NCBI GenBank assembly: GCA_010672965.1
Contig: JAAHFN010000005.1
Location: 34,170 to 98,169, forward strand
Direction: 5' to 3'
Length of the DNA stretch: 64,000 nucleotides
Origin: Oscillatoria sp. SIO1A7
Lineage (GTDB): Bacteria > Cyanobacteriota > Cyanobacteriia > Cyanobacteriales > Laspinemataceae
Position numbers and translations under genes: made by a program
The notes under the pieces: generated by a model
What the model was told of the DNA's origin: nothing
What the model saw: only the letters and a program-made list of their open reading frames with translations
Database searches by the model: none
Shown here: in pieces, positions 19,294 to 29,165 of the stretch
Position numbering within the stretch: the first letter of the stretch is position 1
Layout of the letters: every line of letters starts with the position of its first letter

Positions 19294-21237
19294 ATGACAT
19301 ATACTGCAAACTCCCCATCTCTAAAGCGCCCGTCTCTGGGCCTGAAGGGAGCGATCGCCTTTCTAGGGCAGCAGTTGCAGCAGCACTTAGCCTCGCAATT
19401 GCCGGAAAATATTCCGATACTGGTGCGCTGCGGCCTCAAAGACGGGCATTTAATGGTTTTAGCAGAACATATTTCTTCAGTTCGACCAGACCTGGACAAC
19501 ACCTTTCGGACCCTCCAGCAAGCAGTTTTGAATTTTGCACCGGAATTAAGCGGCGAGTTGCGACTTTATCTCCGAGTTGCTGGAGAAAAACATCCCTATG
19601 CTTACCGTGCCTTTAAGATGCCCCGACCTTTGGGGGCAATGGCAATTCCTTCCCTGAAGTTGCCGATTTTTATAGAAAATACAATAGGAAATCAGATAGA
19701 GCCTAGGGAGCAAGAGGGGAGCAGTTTTGATGTGAAATCTATGAAAACCGGCGCGACAACCGGGACTAACAGCGCCACATCCCCAGTGGCCGAGAAACCT
19801 CAAGAACCTAATAAAGAAAGCTTAAATGCAGAGTTGCCCTCGGAAGCCGGTAGCCCAAGACGATCGCAGGAAGGGGAGGAAGATGCTGCTCCGGCTGCCA
19901 AAAAATCCTCGCCGACAGGCCGCAAAATACGCAAGATAAAACGAAAAAGAAATAACTCTTCTATCTGGCCGATAGCTTATGGGGTTGTTCCGACTTTGGT
20001 GGGGGCAGCCGCTTTTACTTGGACGCTAACGAGACCCTGCGTTATCGGGCAATGCCCGGAATTGGCAAAAGCCCAAGACCTAGAAGAGGCTGCCCGAGAA
20101 AACCTTGCCTCCGCCAAATACCTACAGAACCTAACGAATTCTAAGGAGCAGCTAGACCGGGCGAGCGAGATCCTGAAAGGCATTCCCCCTTGGTCGAGGG
20201 TAGCCCTTCGCGCCGAGGGAAAAAGACAGGGCTATCAAACCGAAGCCGATCGCGTAGGGCGGGCGATAAGGGCGATGGAAATAGGAGGGGAAGCAGCCGA
20301 GAAAGGCAAAAATCCCCCGCATCAAATTATGGTTTGGCAAAAAGCTCAATCCCAGTGGATAGAGGCGATCGCAATTTTGCAAAAGATTCCCGCCAATGCT
20401 AAGGTTTATCCTTTTGTCCAGCAAAAAATAGAAGAATATCAGCGCAATTTAGAGATTATTAACCGCCGCATCGAAGCGGAGCAGGCAGCAACTAAAGGTC
20501 TCGAAAAAGCAAAATCCGTTGCCAAAGCAGCGCAAACTCGCCAAAGCGTAGCAATAGGTACTTCCGGCTGGCAAGATGTTTCTAAGCTGTGGGAAGAAGC
20601 GACGAATATTCTGAGCCAAATTCCTCAAGGAACGACGACTTATCTAGAAGCTCGGGGCTTATTGAAAGAGTATGGCGATAGGCTAGAAGCAACTCGGGAG
20701 CGCCAAACTCAAGAACAAATTTCCGCAGAAGCTTATCAAGAAGCGCGAATCTGGGCGGAAAAAGCTGGGAAACTCGATAGGAACCGGCAATGGGCGCAGG
20801 CGAAGAACTATTGGCGCGAAGCACTAAACTATTCTCAGTCAGTAGTAGCGGATACCTTTTATTATAATAAGGCCCGGGAAGATATAGAAACCTATGTGGC
20901 GGCAATCAAGTATGACGAAGAGCAAATTAAAAATGCTTCTCTACTCAAAAATACTCGGAAGGAAATAAAGAAAATTTGCGCTGGAACTCCCGTGGTTTGC
21001 GAATATACAATTGCAGAGGATGCGATTAGCGTTTGGTTGAGTTCTGCTTACGTTCGGCAGATCAGGCGGACGGCGATTGTTGCCGATAGAAGCGGCGATC
21101 GCAAAACCCTAGCCAATGTGGATCGGCACATCCAAAAGTTGCGATCGCGTTTAGAAAAAATTAGCAATAACTCTGGCATTCCCCTGCTCCTATACGATCC
21201 CTATGGCGCTCCCATTGGCCGTCACTCGCCGAGCTAG
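19294..21237 (+). CDS. Single-pass membrane protein with helical repeats, function unknown
   Basis: I recognise no named family. From the ATG with GGAGG nine bases upstream the product is 647 residues. An N-terminal globular part of about 110 residues (with LVRCGLKDGHLMVLAEH) is followed by a low-complexity linker, a membrane helix at about 224-246 (IWPIAYGVVPTLVGAAAF), and a long C-terminal part made of repeated helix pairs with motifs such as WQDVSKLWEEA and WAEKAGKLD--WAQAKNYW, reminiscent of TPR-like packing. This suggests an envelope or thylakoid scaffold, which is an inference. A Cys pair follows the membrane helix (RPCVIGQCPEL). Open frames on other strands within it are shadows. Confidence 0.8.
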   Translation: MTYTANSPSLKRPSLGLKGAIAFLGQQLQQHLASQLPENIPILVRCGLKDGHLMVLAEHISSVRPDLDNTFRTLQQAVLNFAPELSGELRLYLRVAGEKHPYAYRAFKMPRPLGAMAIPSLKLPIFIENTIGNQIEPREQEGSSFDVKSMKTGATTGTNSATSPVAEKPQEPNKESLNAELPSEAGSPRRSQEGEEDAAPAAKKSSPTGRKIRKIKRKRNNSSIWPIAYGVVPTLVGAAAFTWTLTRPCVIGQCPELAKAQDLEEAARENLASAKYLQNLTNSKEQLDRASEILKGIPPWSRVALRAEGKRQGYQTEADRVGRAIRAMEIGGEAAEKGKNPPHQIMVWQKAQSQWIEAIAILQKIPANAKVYPFVQQKIEEYQRNLEIINRRIEAEQAATKGLEKAKSVAKAAQTRQSVAIGTSGWQDVSKLWEEATNILSQIPQGTTTYLEARGLLKEYGDRLEATRERQTQEQISAEAYQEARIWAEKAGKLDRNRQWAQAKNYWREALNYSQSVVADTFYYNKAREDIETYVAAIKYDEEQIKNASLLKNTRKEIKKICAGTPVVCEYTIAEDAISVWLSSAYVRQIRRTAIVADRSGDRKTLANVDRHIQKLRSRLEKISNNSGIPLLLYDPYGAPIGRHSPS

Positions 21238-21622
21238 CAGCGATCGGCTTTCAGCGGTCAGCGGTCAGCTTTCAGCTTTCAGCTCGTGCTGCGGGGCTTC
21301 GTCCAACAGCAGTCGGCTTTAGGGACTTGCAAGTTCGTGCCGATCCGCTGACCCCCGACTGCTGCTGACCAAATGCGATCGCGCTCCTACTGAGAGCTCA
21401 GAGCTATAGGGCGAATGCCATATGCCCTCCTTGCCCCCGGCTCTCCTGAGCCCTGAGCTTGGCCGTTGCAGTCTTAGGCTCCTACTGCTGAGAGCTGAGA
21501 GCTGAGAGCTGAAAGCTGACTGCTTTTTAATTTTTATTAACTTTAATGAAGTAATATATAGAAAGGTATTAAATAAGAAATATAAGCTAAGATAGTTTTT
21601 AACATAATAAGCAACTATACTT
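21238..21622. other. Repeat-rich gap before the hybrid kinase gene
   Basis: This 385-bp gap contains clusters of GCTTTCAGC/GCTGAGAGCTGA motifs (21245-21290, 21488-21520) and a block with GCCCCCGGCTCTCCTGAGCCC (about 21430) that recurs at 31955-31985 and in reverse at about 56200. The A/T-rich sequence from 21530 likely includes the promoter of the next gene. No gene is seen. Confidence 0.55.
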
Positions 21623-24600
21623 ATGAGCGAGGACGAGGTTAGCTTAGAAGCTAAAGAAAAGGCTAAGAAAGCGATGGAGCAAGAGCTAGCAGCTTTGCGC
21701 AAGCGGGTTGCCGAACTGGAGGGAACCGCTAGGCCAGAAGCCGCACTAATAGCACAACAAAAAGCTCTATCTGCAGTTATTGCCAAAATTCGAGAATCCC
21801 TAGATCTCGATAGTATTTTTAAATCGACTGCCAGAGAAATACGTCAACTGCTGGACGCAGATCGAGTGGGCATCTATCGCTTTGACCCAGGCTCTAACTG
21901 GCATGAAGGAGAATTTGTCTCGGAAGACGTGCGGCTCGGTTACGATTCTATTTTAGGTATCAAAATATACGATCGCTGTTTTGGGGGAGAATACGGCGTC
22001 TATTACCAACGGGGTCGCATCTGGGTAGTTGAAGATTTTGATTTTATAGAGCTGCATGATTGCCAGCGACAAATTTTAGAGCGATTGGGATTTAAAGCCA
22101 ATCTGGTAGTGCCTCTTCTAGAAAGAGAAGAACTTTGGGGATTGCTAACAGTTCACCAATGTTCCCGGCCGCGTCAATGGCAGGAAATAGAAATTGAGTT
22201 CGTACAACAAATAGCGCTTCATTTGGGAGTGGCGGTGCAGCAGGCGGAATACGTCCGGCAACTGCAAGGGCATTCAGACCAACTGAGCCAAGCTGTCGCT
22301 CAAGCGGTAGATAGGGAAAAGGCGGTAACGGCGATCGTAGATAAAATTAGGCGATCGCTCGATCTCAACACCATATTTACGACGACAGTAAGGGAAGTAA
22401 GACAACTGGTGGAAGCCGACCGGGTAACAATCTACCGCTTCAATCCGGATTGGAGCGGCTGTTTTGTAGTAGAGTCAGTAGCGTCCGGCTGGAAATCTCT
22501 AATCGAAGAGCAGCAAGAGCGGCCGGAACTATGCGCCAATATCAGCGAATGCAGCCTCAAATACCTGGAACAACCTGCCGTTATCGACAGTTACCTCCAA
22601 GAAACTCAAGGAGGAGAATTCAACCAGGGAACCGTATTCCGCGTTGCTAATGATATATACAAAGGTGGTTTTAGCGACTGTTATATAGAAGCGCTAGAGA
22701 GATATCAAGCCAGAGCTTATGTCATTATTGCCATTTATCTCGGCAAAAAGCTCTGGGGACTATTAGCTATATTTCAAAACTCCACAGCGAGAGATTGGCA
22801 AGAAGCCGAGATTAATTTCCTGGTTCAAATAGGCGCTCAGCTCGGCGTTGCCGTCCAACAAGCAGAATTATTAGTCCGGGCAGAGAGTCGCTCTGAAGAA
22901 CTCCAGAGCGCCCTAACGGCTCAATTGCAAAAGCGAGGCGACGAGCTAGCCCGAGAGGCTCAGCGGGAGAAAGCCTTATCCCAGGTAATCGAGAAAATTC
23001 GCCAGACCTTAGACATAGATACTATTTTCCAGACTGCAACTACAGAAATACGCCAACTGCTCGGTGCTGAAAGAGTTGGCATATTTCACTTTTACCCGTA
23101 CTCTAACTGGAATGAAGGGGAATTTATCTCGGAAGATGTCTTGCCCCAGTTTGACTCGGTAATAGCCGCTAGGGTTCGCGACGAATGCTTTGGCGAAGAG
23201 TACGCAGCCAGCTATCAGCACGGTTATATTCAGGCGGTTGAGGATATCTATGAGGCGGGCATGAACGATTGCCATATTGCCATACTCTCTAGGTTTCAAG
23301 TCAGAGCAAATTTGGTGCTTCCTTTATTGAAAGGAGAAGAACTTTGGGGATTGCTCTGCATTCATCAATGTTCTAGCTCGCGCCAATGGCAAGAACATGA
23401 AATAGAGTTTGTGTCTAAAATAGCGTTGCAATTGGGAGTAGCCTTGCAACAAGCTGAGTTGCTAGCTCGGGCTCGGAAGCGATCGGTGGAACTCCAAAGT
23501 CTCCTGGGACAAGTTCGAGCCCAGAAAGAACAACTGACTAGAGCCGCAGAACAGGAGCGAGCTTTGGCGATAACGATCGATAAAATCCGCCAGAGCTTAG
23601 ACCTGGAAACTATTTTCCAGACTACGGCTACAGAAGTTCGCCAACTGCTGAATGCAGATAGAGTGGGAATGTTTCGCTTCACAGCGTACTCGGCCTGGAA
23701 TGACGGGGAATTTGTCTCCGAGGATGTCGTGCCTCCTTTTAGATCGGCTTTAGGGAGGAACATTAAAGACCATTGTTTTGGGGAAAATCACGCTATTTAC
23801 TATCAACAGGGGCGGACTTGGGCGGCGAACGATATTTACGCCCTAGATTTGCCCGACTGTCATATTGCCATTCTTTCTCAATTTCAAGTGCGAGCAAATT
23901 TGGTGGTTCCTTTATTAAGAGGAGAAGAACTGTGGGGATTGCTCTGCATTCACCAATGCTCGGGTCCGCGTGAGTGGCAAGACTGGGAAATAGAGTTTGT
24001 AAGTAAAATAGCTATTAATCTAGGTGTAGCCCTACAACAAGCAGAATTACTCGCCCAAGCCGAACGGCGCTCGACTCAGCTCCAGAGAGCCCTGACGGAA
24101 GTTCAAGCGCAAAAAGAACGACAAGCAAAAACTGCAGAGCAAGAGCGTACTTTAGCGAGGACTATAGAACGGATTCGCCAAACTTTGGATATTGATGAGA
24201 TTTTTACGGCAACTACTCAAGAAGTTAGGCAAATTCTCCAGTGCGATCGCGTGGTAGTCTATCGGTTCTATCCAGACTGGAATGGAGAGTTTGTCTTTGA
24301 GTCGGTTATTCCGGGCGGGAAGCCATTAGTGAAAGAGGAGATGAAAACAGTTTGGCGAGATGGTTATTTACAAGAGTCCCAAGGAGGAACGTACCGCGAT
24401 CGCAAGAACACTGCGGTGGCCAACATCTACCAAGCCGGTCTCTCGGAATGTCATATTGAAATTCTAGAATTATTTGAAATCAAAGCCTATTGCGTGGTGC
24501 CGGTTTTCGTTGGCGAAAAGCTCTGGGGACTGTTAGGCGCTTACCATAGTGCAGAGCCTCGTCATTGGGAACCCGAGGAAATTCGCTTGCTAGCGCAGAT

Positions 24601-26524
24601 TGGCAACCAGTTAGGAGTGGGTCTAAATCAAGCAGAGTTGCTAGCACAGACCAAAAGACAATCCAGAGAGCTGCGGACGACTCTGGCCGATCTACAGGCG
24701 ATAGTAGATAACTTGGGCGATGGGCTTTTGGTGACCGATAATGCAGGCAAAATTACTAGATTTAATCCGGCTCTTAAGTCAATGTTCGACTTGGAAAATA
24801 GAAGTCTGAAAGGAAATAAAATATCGGAATATTTCCCGCCAGAGCTGGTCGATCTGGTGGAGCATAAAAAACCAGATGATACCTCGACATCCACCGCTGA
24901 AGTAGAACTGGGTAACAATAGAGCCGGTCAAGCATTGGCCAGCAATATTATTAAAGAAACAGAGGAAGAGGAAGAAGGCGATCGCTGCTTGGGAAAAGTA
25001 ATTTTAATACGAGACGTGACCGTGGAGCGAGAGGTCGATCGGATGAAAACAGATTTCCTCGCCACAGTTTCCCACGAACTGCGCACGCCTCTAACCTCGG
25101 TTCTTGGTTTTGCGTCGATTATTAAGGACAAACTAGAGGAAGTTATTTTACCCAGAATTTCACAAGATGACCGCAAACTGCAAAAAGCCTTAGTCAAAGT
25201 AGGAGCCAACATTGATATTATTGTTTCGGAAGCGGAACGATTGACCGCTCTGATTAATGATGTATTGGATATTGCCAAGATGGAAGCGGGTCGGGTAGAG
25301 TGGCATATAGAGATTGTAGAGCCTACTGAGATTCTCGATAGAGCGATCGCCGCCACTTCTTCTCTGTTTGAACACAATAATTTAGAGCTAATCAAAGATT
25401 TTGCTCCTAGCCTGCCACCTGTAGCTGTGGACTGCGATCGCATGATTCAAGTAGTCATTAATCTTATTTCCAATGCAGTCAAGTTTACGGAAGCGGGCTC
25501 GGTCACCTGTCGGGCAACCGCTAACAATGACGAGCTAGTTGTCGAAATTATCGATACTGGCATTGGCATAGCCCCAGAAGATAGAGATCGAGTTTTCGAG
25601 CGATTTAAGCAAGTCGGCGATCTACTCACCGAAAAGCCGAAAGGAACTGGCTTGGGTCTGCCGATATGCAAACAAATTGTTGAATATCACGGGGGGCGCA
25701 TCTGGGTCGAAAGCGAGCTGGATAAGGGCAGTGTTTTCTCCTTTTCTATTCCCCTAGAATCAAGCCAATATTCATATAATATCGATAGCCTACTGAGGGA
25801 ATTGAAACAGCAGGTTGCTACTACAACTAAGGCTAAAGTTTTAGAACGGGTAGAGTTGGGGGAACTGGGTCTTGCCTCTGAGGCTTCCACTAAGATTGTC
25901 CTCGTCGTGGATGACGATCCTTCGATTCGCGAGTTGCTGCGACAGTCCCTAGAAGAGGAGGGCTATGAGGTCAGGGAGGCTCAAAATGGCATGGAGGCTA
26001 TTTCTCTGGCTAAAGCGATCGCCCCGGATCTAGTGATTCTGGATGTGAAAATACCTCAGATTGATGGCTTTGACGTGGCCGCCGTACTCAAAAACGACCC
26101 CCAAACCATGCAGATACCGATTATCATTCTTTCGATAGTTGAAGATCGGCAGAGGGGTTACCGGGTTGGGGTTGACCGCTATTTGACCAAGCCGATAGAT
26201 AAAAGCGAACTATTGGGAGAAATAGGCTTGCTGCTAGAGCAAGGCCGATCCGCGAAGACCGTTTTGATTGTCGATCGCAATGCCTTGGTGGTGAAAACCT
26301 TGTCTGATGCTTTGCTAGCCCAGGGATATAAGGCGGTTGAAGCATCCGACGGTTGGGAGGGTCTGCAAAAGGCAAAAGAGGTTAAGCCGGATCTGATTAT
26401 TATCGATTCTGCCCTATCCCAGGAAATCGATCTGGTGAAAACCCTGCGCTTTACCAAGGACCTAGAAAACGTCTCCTTGATTTTCCTCGGCGATCGGGTA
26501 ATAGAAAAAGATACTGAAAGCTAG
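21623..26524 (+). CDS. Multi-GAF hybrid histidine kinase, probable cyanobacteriochrome
   Basis: This 1633-residue cytoplasmic sensor starts with a short coiled coil, then has five consecutive GAF domains, a PAS domain (about 1035-1110), HisKA with His1151 in SHELRTPLTSVLGF, HATPase (DTGIGIA, GTGLGL), one full receiver (Asp1474) and a shorter C-terminal receiver. GAF1, GAF3 and GAF4 carry a DXCF motif (DRCF 117-120, DECF 520-523, DHCF 716-719) and a second Cys exactly 28 residues later (Cys147, Cys550-His551, Cys746-His747). This matches DXCF cyanobacteriochromes, which bind a bilin through both Cys. GAF5 has only Cys943-His944 and GAF2 Cys353-Tyr354. Light sensing is therefore likely. The downstream receiver and GGDEF proteins may be its outputs. 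Confidence 0.88.
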   Translation: MSEDEVSLEAKEKAKKAMEQELAALRKRVAELEGTARPEAALIAQQKALSAVIAKIRESLDLDSIFKSTAREIRQLLDADRVGIYRFDPGSNWHEGEFVSEDVRLGYDSILGIKIYDRCFGGEYGVYYQRGRIWVVEDFDFIELHDCQRQILERLGFKANLVVPLLEREELWGLLTVHQCSRPRQWQEIEIEFVQQIALHLGVAVQQAEYVRQLQGHSDQLSQAVAQAVDREKAVTAIVDKIRRSLDLNTIFTTTVREVRQLVEADRVTIYRFNPDWSGCFVVESVASGWKSLIEEQQERPELCANISECSLKYLEQPAVIDSYLQETQGGEFNQGTVFRVANDIYKGGFSDCYIEALERYQARAYVIIAIYLGKKLWGLLAIFQNSTARDWQEAEINFLVQIGAQLGVAVQQAELLVRAESRSEELQSALTAQLQKRGDELAREAQREKALSQVIEKIRQTLDIDTIFQTATTEIRQLLGAERVGIFHFYPYSNWNEGEFISEDVLPQFDSVIAARVRDECFGEEYAASYQHGYIQAVEDIYEAGMNDCHIAILSRFQVRANLVLPLLKGEELWGLLCIHQCSSSRQWQEHEIEFVSKIALQLGVALQQAELLARARKRSVELQSLLGQVRAQKEQLTRAAEQERALAITIDKIRQSLDLETIFQTTATEVRQLLNADRVGMFRFTAYSAWNDGEFVSEDVVPPFRSALGRNIKDHCFGENHAIYYQQGRTWAANDIYALDLPDCHIAILSQFQVRANLVVPLLRGEELWGLLCIHQCSGPREWQDWEIEFVSKIAINLGVALQQAELLAQAERRSTQLQRALTEVQAQKERQAKTAEQERTLARTIERIRQTLDIDEIFTATTQEVRQILQCDRVVVYRFYPDWNGEFVFESVIPGGKPLVKEEMKTVWRDGYLQESQGGTYRDRKNTAVANIYQAGLSECHIEILELFEIKAYCVVPVFVGEKLWGLLGAYHSAEPRHWEPEEIRLLAQIGNQLGVGLNQAELLAQTKRQSRELRTTLADLQAIVDNLGDGLLVTDNAGKITRFNPALKSMFDLENRSLKGNKISEYFPPELVDLVEHKKPDDTSTSTAEVELGNNRAGQALASNIIKETEEEEEGDRCLGKVILIRDVTVEREVDRMKTDFLATVSHELRTPLTSVLGFASIIKDKLEEVILPRISQDDRKLQKALVKVGANIDIIVSEAERLTALINDVLDIAKMEAGRVEWHIEIVEPTEILDRAIAATSSLFEHNNLELIKDFAPSLPPVAVDCDRMIQVVINLISNAVKFTEAGSVTCRATANNDELVVEIIDTGIGIAPEDRDRVFERFKQVGDLLTEKPKGTGLGLPICKQIVEYHGGRIWVESELDKGSVFSFSIPLESSQYSYNIDSLLRELKQQVATTTKAKVLERVELGELGLASEASTKIVLVVDDDPSIRELLRQSLEEEGYEVREAQNGMEAISLAKAIAPDLVILDVKIPQIDGFDVAAVLKNDPQTMQIPIIILSIVEDRQRGYRVGVDRYLTKPIDKSELLGEIGLLLEQGRSAKTVLIVDRNALVVKTLSDALLAQGYKAVEASDGWEGLQKAKEVKPDLIIIDSALSQEIDLVKTLRFTKDLENVSLIFLGDRVIEKDTES

Positions 26525-26901
26525 GATTTTGGCAAAATTGCCTTATTGCTACTTTCGATTTTGGAAGGCTACAGATTGAAACAACTAAACAACAACTAAA
26601 AGCTATTATAATATTATAGGTAGTTAACAAGCAATCAAATACGGCCAAAAAATATCTAAATATGGAAGCAGTAAATTCAATTAGGCATAATAATAAAAAA
26701 AGTCTGCAATGTAGGATGAAGCTCTGAGAGATTTTCTTTAAGAGACCGAGCCGAATATAGGGGCGATGTATTTGTAGCCAAGATTTATCCGTAAATACTC
26801 GGAATACTCGTACAAATGCTTCGCTCCTAAAGTTTTCTGTAGCCGGAGCGTCCTCGCTCGCCAAATATGAAAGCGTTTAAAAATAGCTTTAAGGAGGGAC
26901 T
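26525..26901. other. 377-bp spacer without recognised features
   Basis: A/T-rich DNA separates the hybrid kinase from the single-domain receiver. It has no gene or clear hairpin terminator. A strong AAGGAGG ribosome binding site occurs at its right end. Confidence 0.5.
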
Positions 26902-27282
26902 GTGAATCCCAAAATTTTAATCGTAGATGACGAACCCAATATTTTAATTCTGATGGAGCAGGCGCTAGAAAAGCTAGAGGATGAAGATGATGTGGAGCTA
27001 CTGACGGCCAGAAATGGCCTGGAAGCGTTGGAAATTATCGAGGAAGAAAAACCAAATTTAGTCTTTTTAGATGTAATGATGCCGAAAATGAGCGGCTTAG
27101 AAGTATGCAATACAGTAAAAAATAAACTTGGGATGCAAGAGGTGTATATTATTATGTTAACTGCCAAAGGACAAGAGTTTGATAAAAAAAGTGGTATGGC
27201 AGTAGGAGCGGACCTATATATGACCAAGCCCTTTCGGCCGAAGGAAGTGCTGGAGAAGTCTAGAGAAGTGCTGGGCTTGTAG
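26902..27282 (+). CDS. Single-domain response regulator (receiver only), GTG start
   Basis: The 126-residue protein is one CheY-like receiver with acidic residues VDDEPN, phospho-acceptor Asp57 in LVFLDVMMPKMSG and the Lys of TKPFRPKE. It has no output domain, so it works by phospho-transfer or protein contact. Start is GTG at 26902, supported by AAGGAGGGAC four to ten bases upstream. Its position between the hybrid kinase and the GGDEF protein suggests a phosphorelay shared by the three. Confidence 0.92.
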   Translation: MNPKILIVDDEPNILILMEQALEKLEDEDDVELLTARNGLEALEIIEEEKPNLVFLDVMMPKMSGLEVCNTVKNKLGMQEVYIIMLTAKGQEFDKKSGMAVGADLYMTKPFRPKEVLEKSREVLGL

Positions 27283-27389
27283 GGAATTGGAGAGTTGGGT
27301 TTGCTCCGGGAAATAGTCAATATAGCTCGCCTCTATTCTTTCTTTGGGAGGCGATCGCCACCTCCAAGGGAGACAAAATGAGGAAATAG

Positions 27390-28805
27390 ATGGTTCAAAT
27401 TAATTTGAAAAAGCTGGTTAAGAAAAAAAAGCTATTATCAGTTGTCCAAGGCATGATAATAGCCTTAGATACTCCAATAGCAATTTTAGATAATAAAGGT
27501 CTTGTTATCTTCGGAGAAAAAGATATTAATTTAGGGGAGCGATATCCAATTCAGGTAGCGGGCAAAACTATAGGCTGGGTAACTGGAAGCAAAAAAGCTA
27601 GTTTAGTAGCTAATATGCTGAGCTATATTGCCCGAGCAGAGCTAGATAAAAAAAGTTTAGCTATAGAGATGTTGGAAAAATATGAAGAAATAAATTTTTT
27701 ATACGAACTTTCTGGCAAGCTAGCCAATTGTCTGGGAATAGAACAAGTAATTAAGTTAGTCGTGGATGAAGCCCAGAAACTAATTGAGGCTAATAATGTA
27801 TTAGTAATGTTGATAAATGAGGAAACGGGAACTCTGGAAATTGTATCGGAACAAGGCCGAGAACACAACCATAAAACAGGGCTGAGACTGGGATTTGGCA
27901 TAGCAGGTCATGTTATGGTCTCCGGTCAAGCAGAAATTGTTAATGATGTGCTATCCGACCCTAGATACGTTCGGCGATCGCTCTTGACTCGTTCTCTCAT
28001 CTGCGCCCCTTTAACAACCCAGAAAGGAACCATAGGGGTAATAGAGATTAGCAGTTCTAAACCCACTGACTATACGGCACAGGACTTAAAACTATTTTCG
28101 GCTCTGGCCTCCCAAGCAGCAGCAGCCCTAGAGAATGCGCTGCTTTATAAACAGCTCAAAGATCATTTGCATACCCTAGAAGAAAAAGTAGCCTCGCGAA
28201 CTGCAGCTCTGGAAAAAGCAAACCAAGAATTACATCGCCTAGCTAATTTAGATGGGTTAACCCAGGTTGCCAATCGCCGCCGATTTGACCAATACTTACA
28301 ACTGATGTGGGAACGTCATTCTAGCGATATTGCACCCCTATCTTTAATATTGTGCGATGTAGATTTTTTCAAAAGCTACAATGACAGCTACGGTCATACT
28401 ATAGGAGATGACTGCTTGCAGCGGATTGCCAGAGCAATTAGTCGTGCGGTCAAGAATCCCAGTTATTTAGTCGCTCGCTATGGTGGAGAAGAGTTTGGTA
28501 TTATTTTGCCCAACACAAGTTCTAGAGGGGCGACCTATATTGCCGAAACTATAGCAATAGAAGTGGAATGGCTCCAAATAGTCCACCCTCGCTCGGCAGT
28601 TAGCGATTATGTCACTTTGAGTTTTGGGGTCTGCAGCACTATCCCGACTTTGGATATTGCTCCCGAAGCCTTAATTGCTGCAGCTGATGAGGCCCTATAT
28701 GATGCGAAAAGGCAAGGACGCGATCGCGTGGTTTTTAAACTTTTTAACCCCTCTTCTAGCCCAGAGCTTTTGGCTAGCGATCGCCAATTTTATTGTCCAA
28801 ACTAA
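27390..28805 (+). CDS. GAF-GGDEF diguanylate cyclase
   Basis: This protein is predicted to make cyclic di-GMP from two GTP. The 471 residues include an N-terminal sensor-like region, a GAF domain (about 95-255) without the Cys signature of bilin binders, a short coiled coil and a GGDEF domain with the intact active-site motif GGEEF at 365-369. I see no RxxD inhibitory site just before it, so product feedback may be absent. Shine-Dalgarno GAGGAAA precedes the ATG. It is 107 bp downstream of the receiver gene and probably in the same operon, which would link sensing by the large kinase to c-di-GMP and motility or aggregation. Confidence 0.92.
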   Translation: MVQINLKKLVKKKKLLSVVQGMIIALDTPIAILDNKGLVIFGEKDINLGERYPIQVAGKTIGWVTGSKKASLVANMLSYIARAELDKKSLAIEMLEKYEEINFLYELSGKLANCLGIEQVIKLVVDEAQKLIEANNVLVMLINEETGTLEIVSEQGREHNHKTGLRLGFGIAGHVMVSGQAEIVNDVLSDPRYVRRSLLTRSLICAPLTTQKGTIGVIEISSSKPTDYTAQDLKLFSALASQAAAALENALLYKQLKDHLHTLEEKVASRTAALEKANQELHRLANLDGLTQVANRRRFDQYLQLMWERHSSDIAPLSLILCDVDFFKSYNDSYGHTIGDDCLQRIARAISRAVKNPSYLVARYGGEEFGIILPNTSSRGATYIAETIAIEVEWLQIVHPRSAVSDYVTLSFGVCSTIPTLDIAPEALIAAADEALYDAKRQGRDRVVFKLFNPSSSPELLASDRQFYCPN

Positions 28806-28883
28806 TGTAAAAAACTACTGCTATAAGGCTCTAAGAGGTTTAACGATACTCCCGTTATAAAGCCAATAATGTAATTATTTATT

Positions 28884-29162
28884 ATGCAAATTACAATAGA
28901 TATACCCGATGAAATTGCAGGGCAACTGAACGAGGCACCGGATAGGGTGCGGCGTTACCTACTAGAACTCCTGGTCGTCGAAGCTTATCGAACCGAACGC
29001 ATTACCCACTTTCAGGTTGGCAAAATCCTCGATCTACCATCTCGTTGGGCTGTTGACGCCTTTCTCAAAAAGCACGATGCTTACCTTCACTACGACGAAG
29101 AAGATTTGGAAAGCGATCGCGAAACTCTGCGCCAGTTAAACAACAAAAATGCTGCCCTATAA
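28884..29162 (+). CDS. UPF0175-family antitoxin
   Basis: The 92-residue protein starts MQITIDIPDEIAGQL and has the UPF0175 helix-turn-helix core with KILDLPSRWAVDAFLKKH. Members are DNA-binding antitoxins, usually encoded just before a DUF3368 PIN-domain toxin, as here: the next reading frame starts three bases after its stop. The toxin has an in-frame stop codon, so this antitoxin may now be free of a partner. Confidence 0.88.
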   Translation: MQITIDIPDEIAGQLNEAPDRVRRYLLELLVVEAYRTERITHFQVGKILDLPSRWAVDAFLKKHDAYLHYDEEDLESDRETLRQLNNKNAAL

Positions 29163-29165
29163 TTA

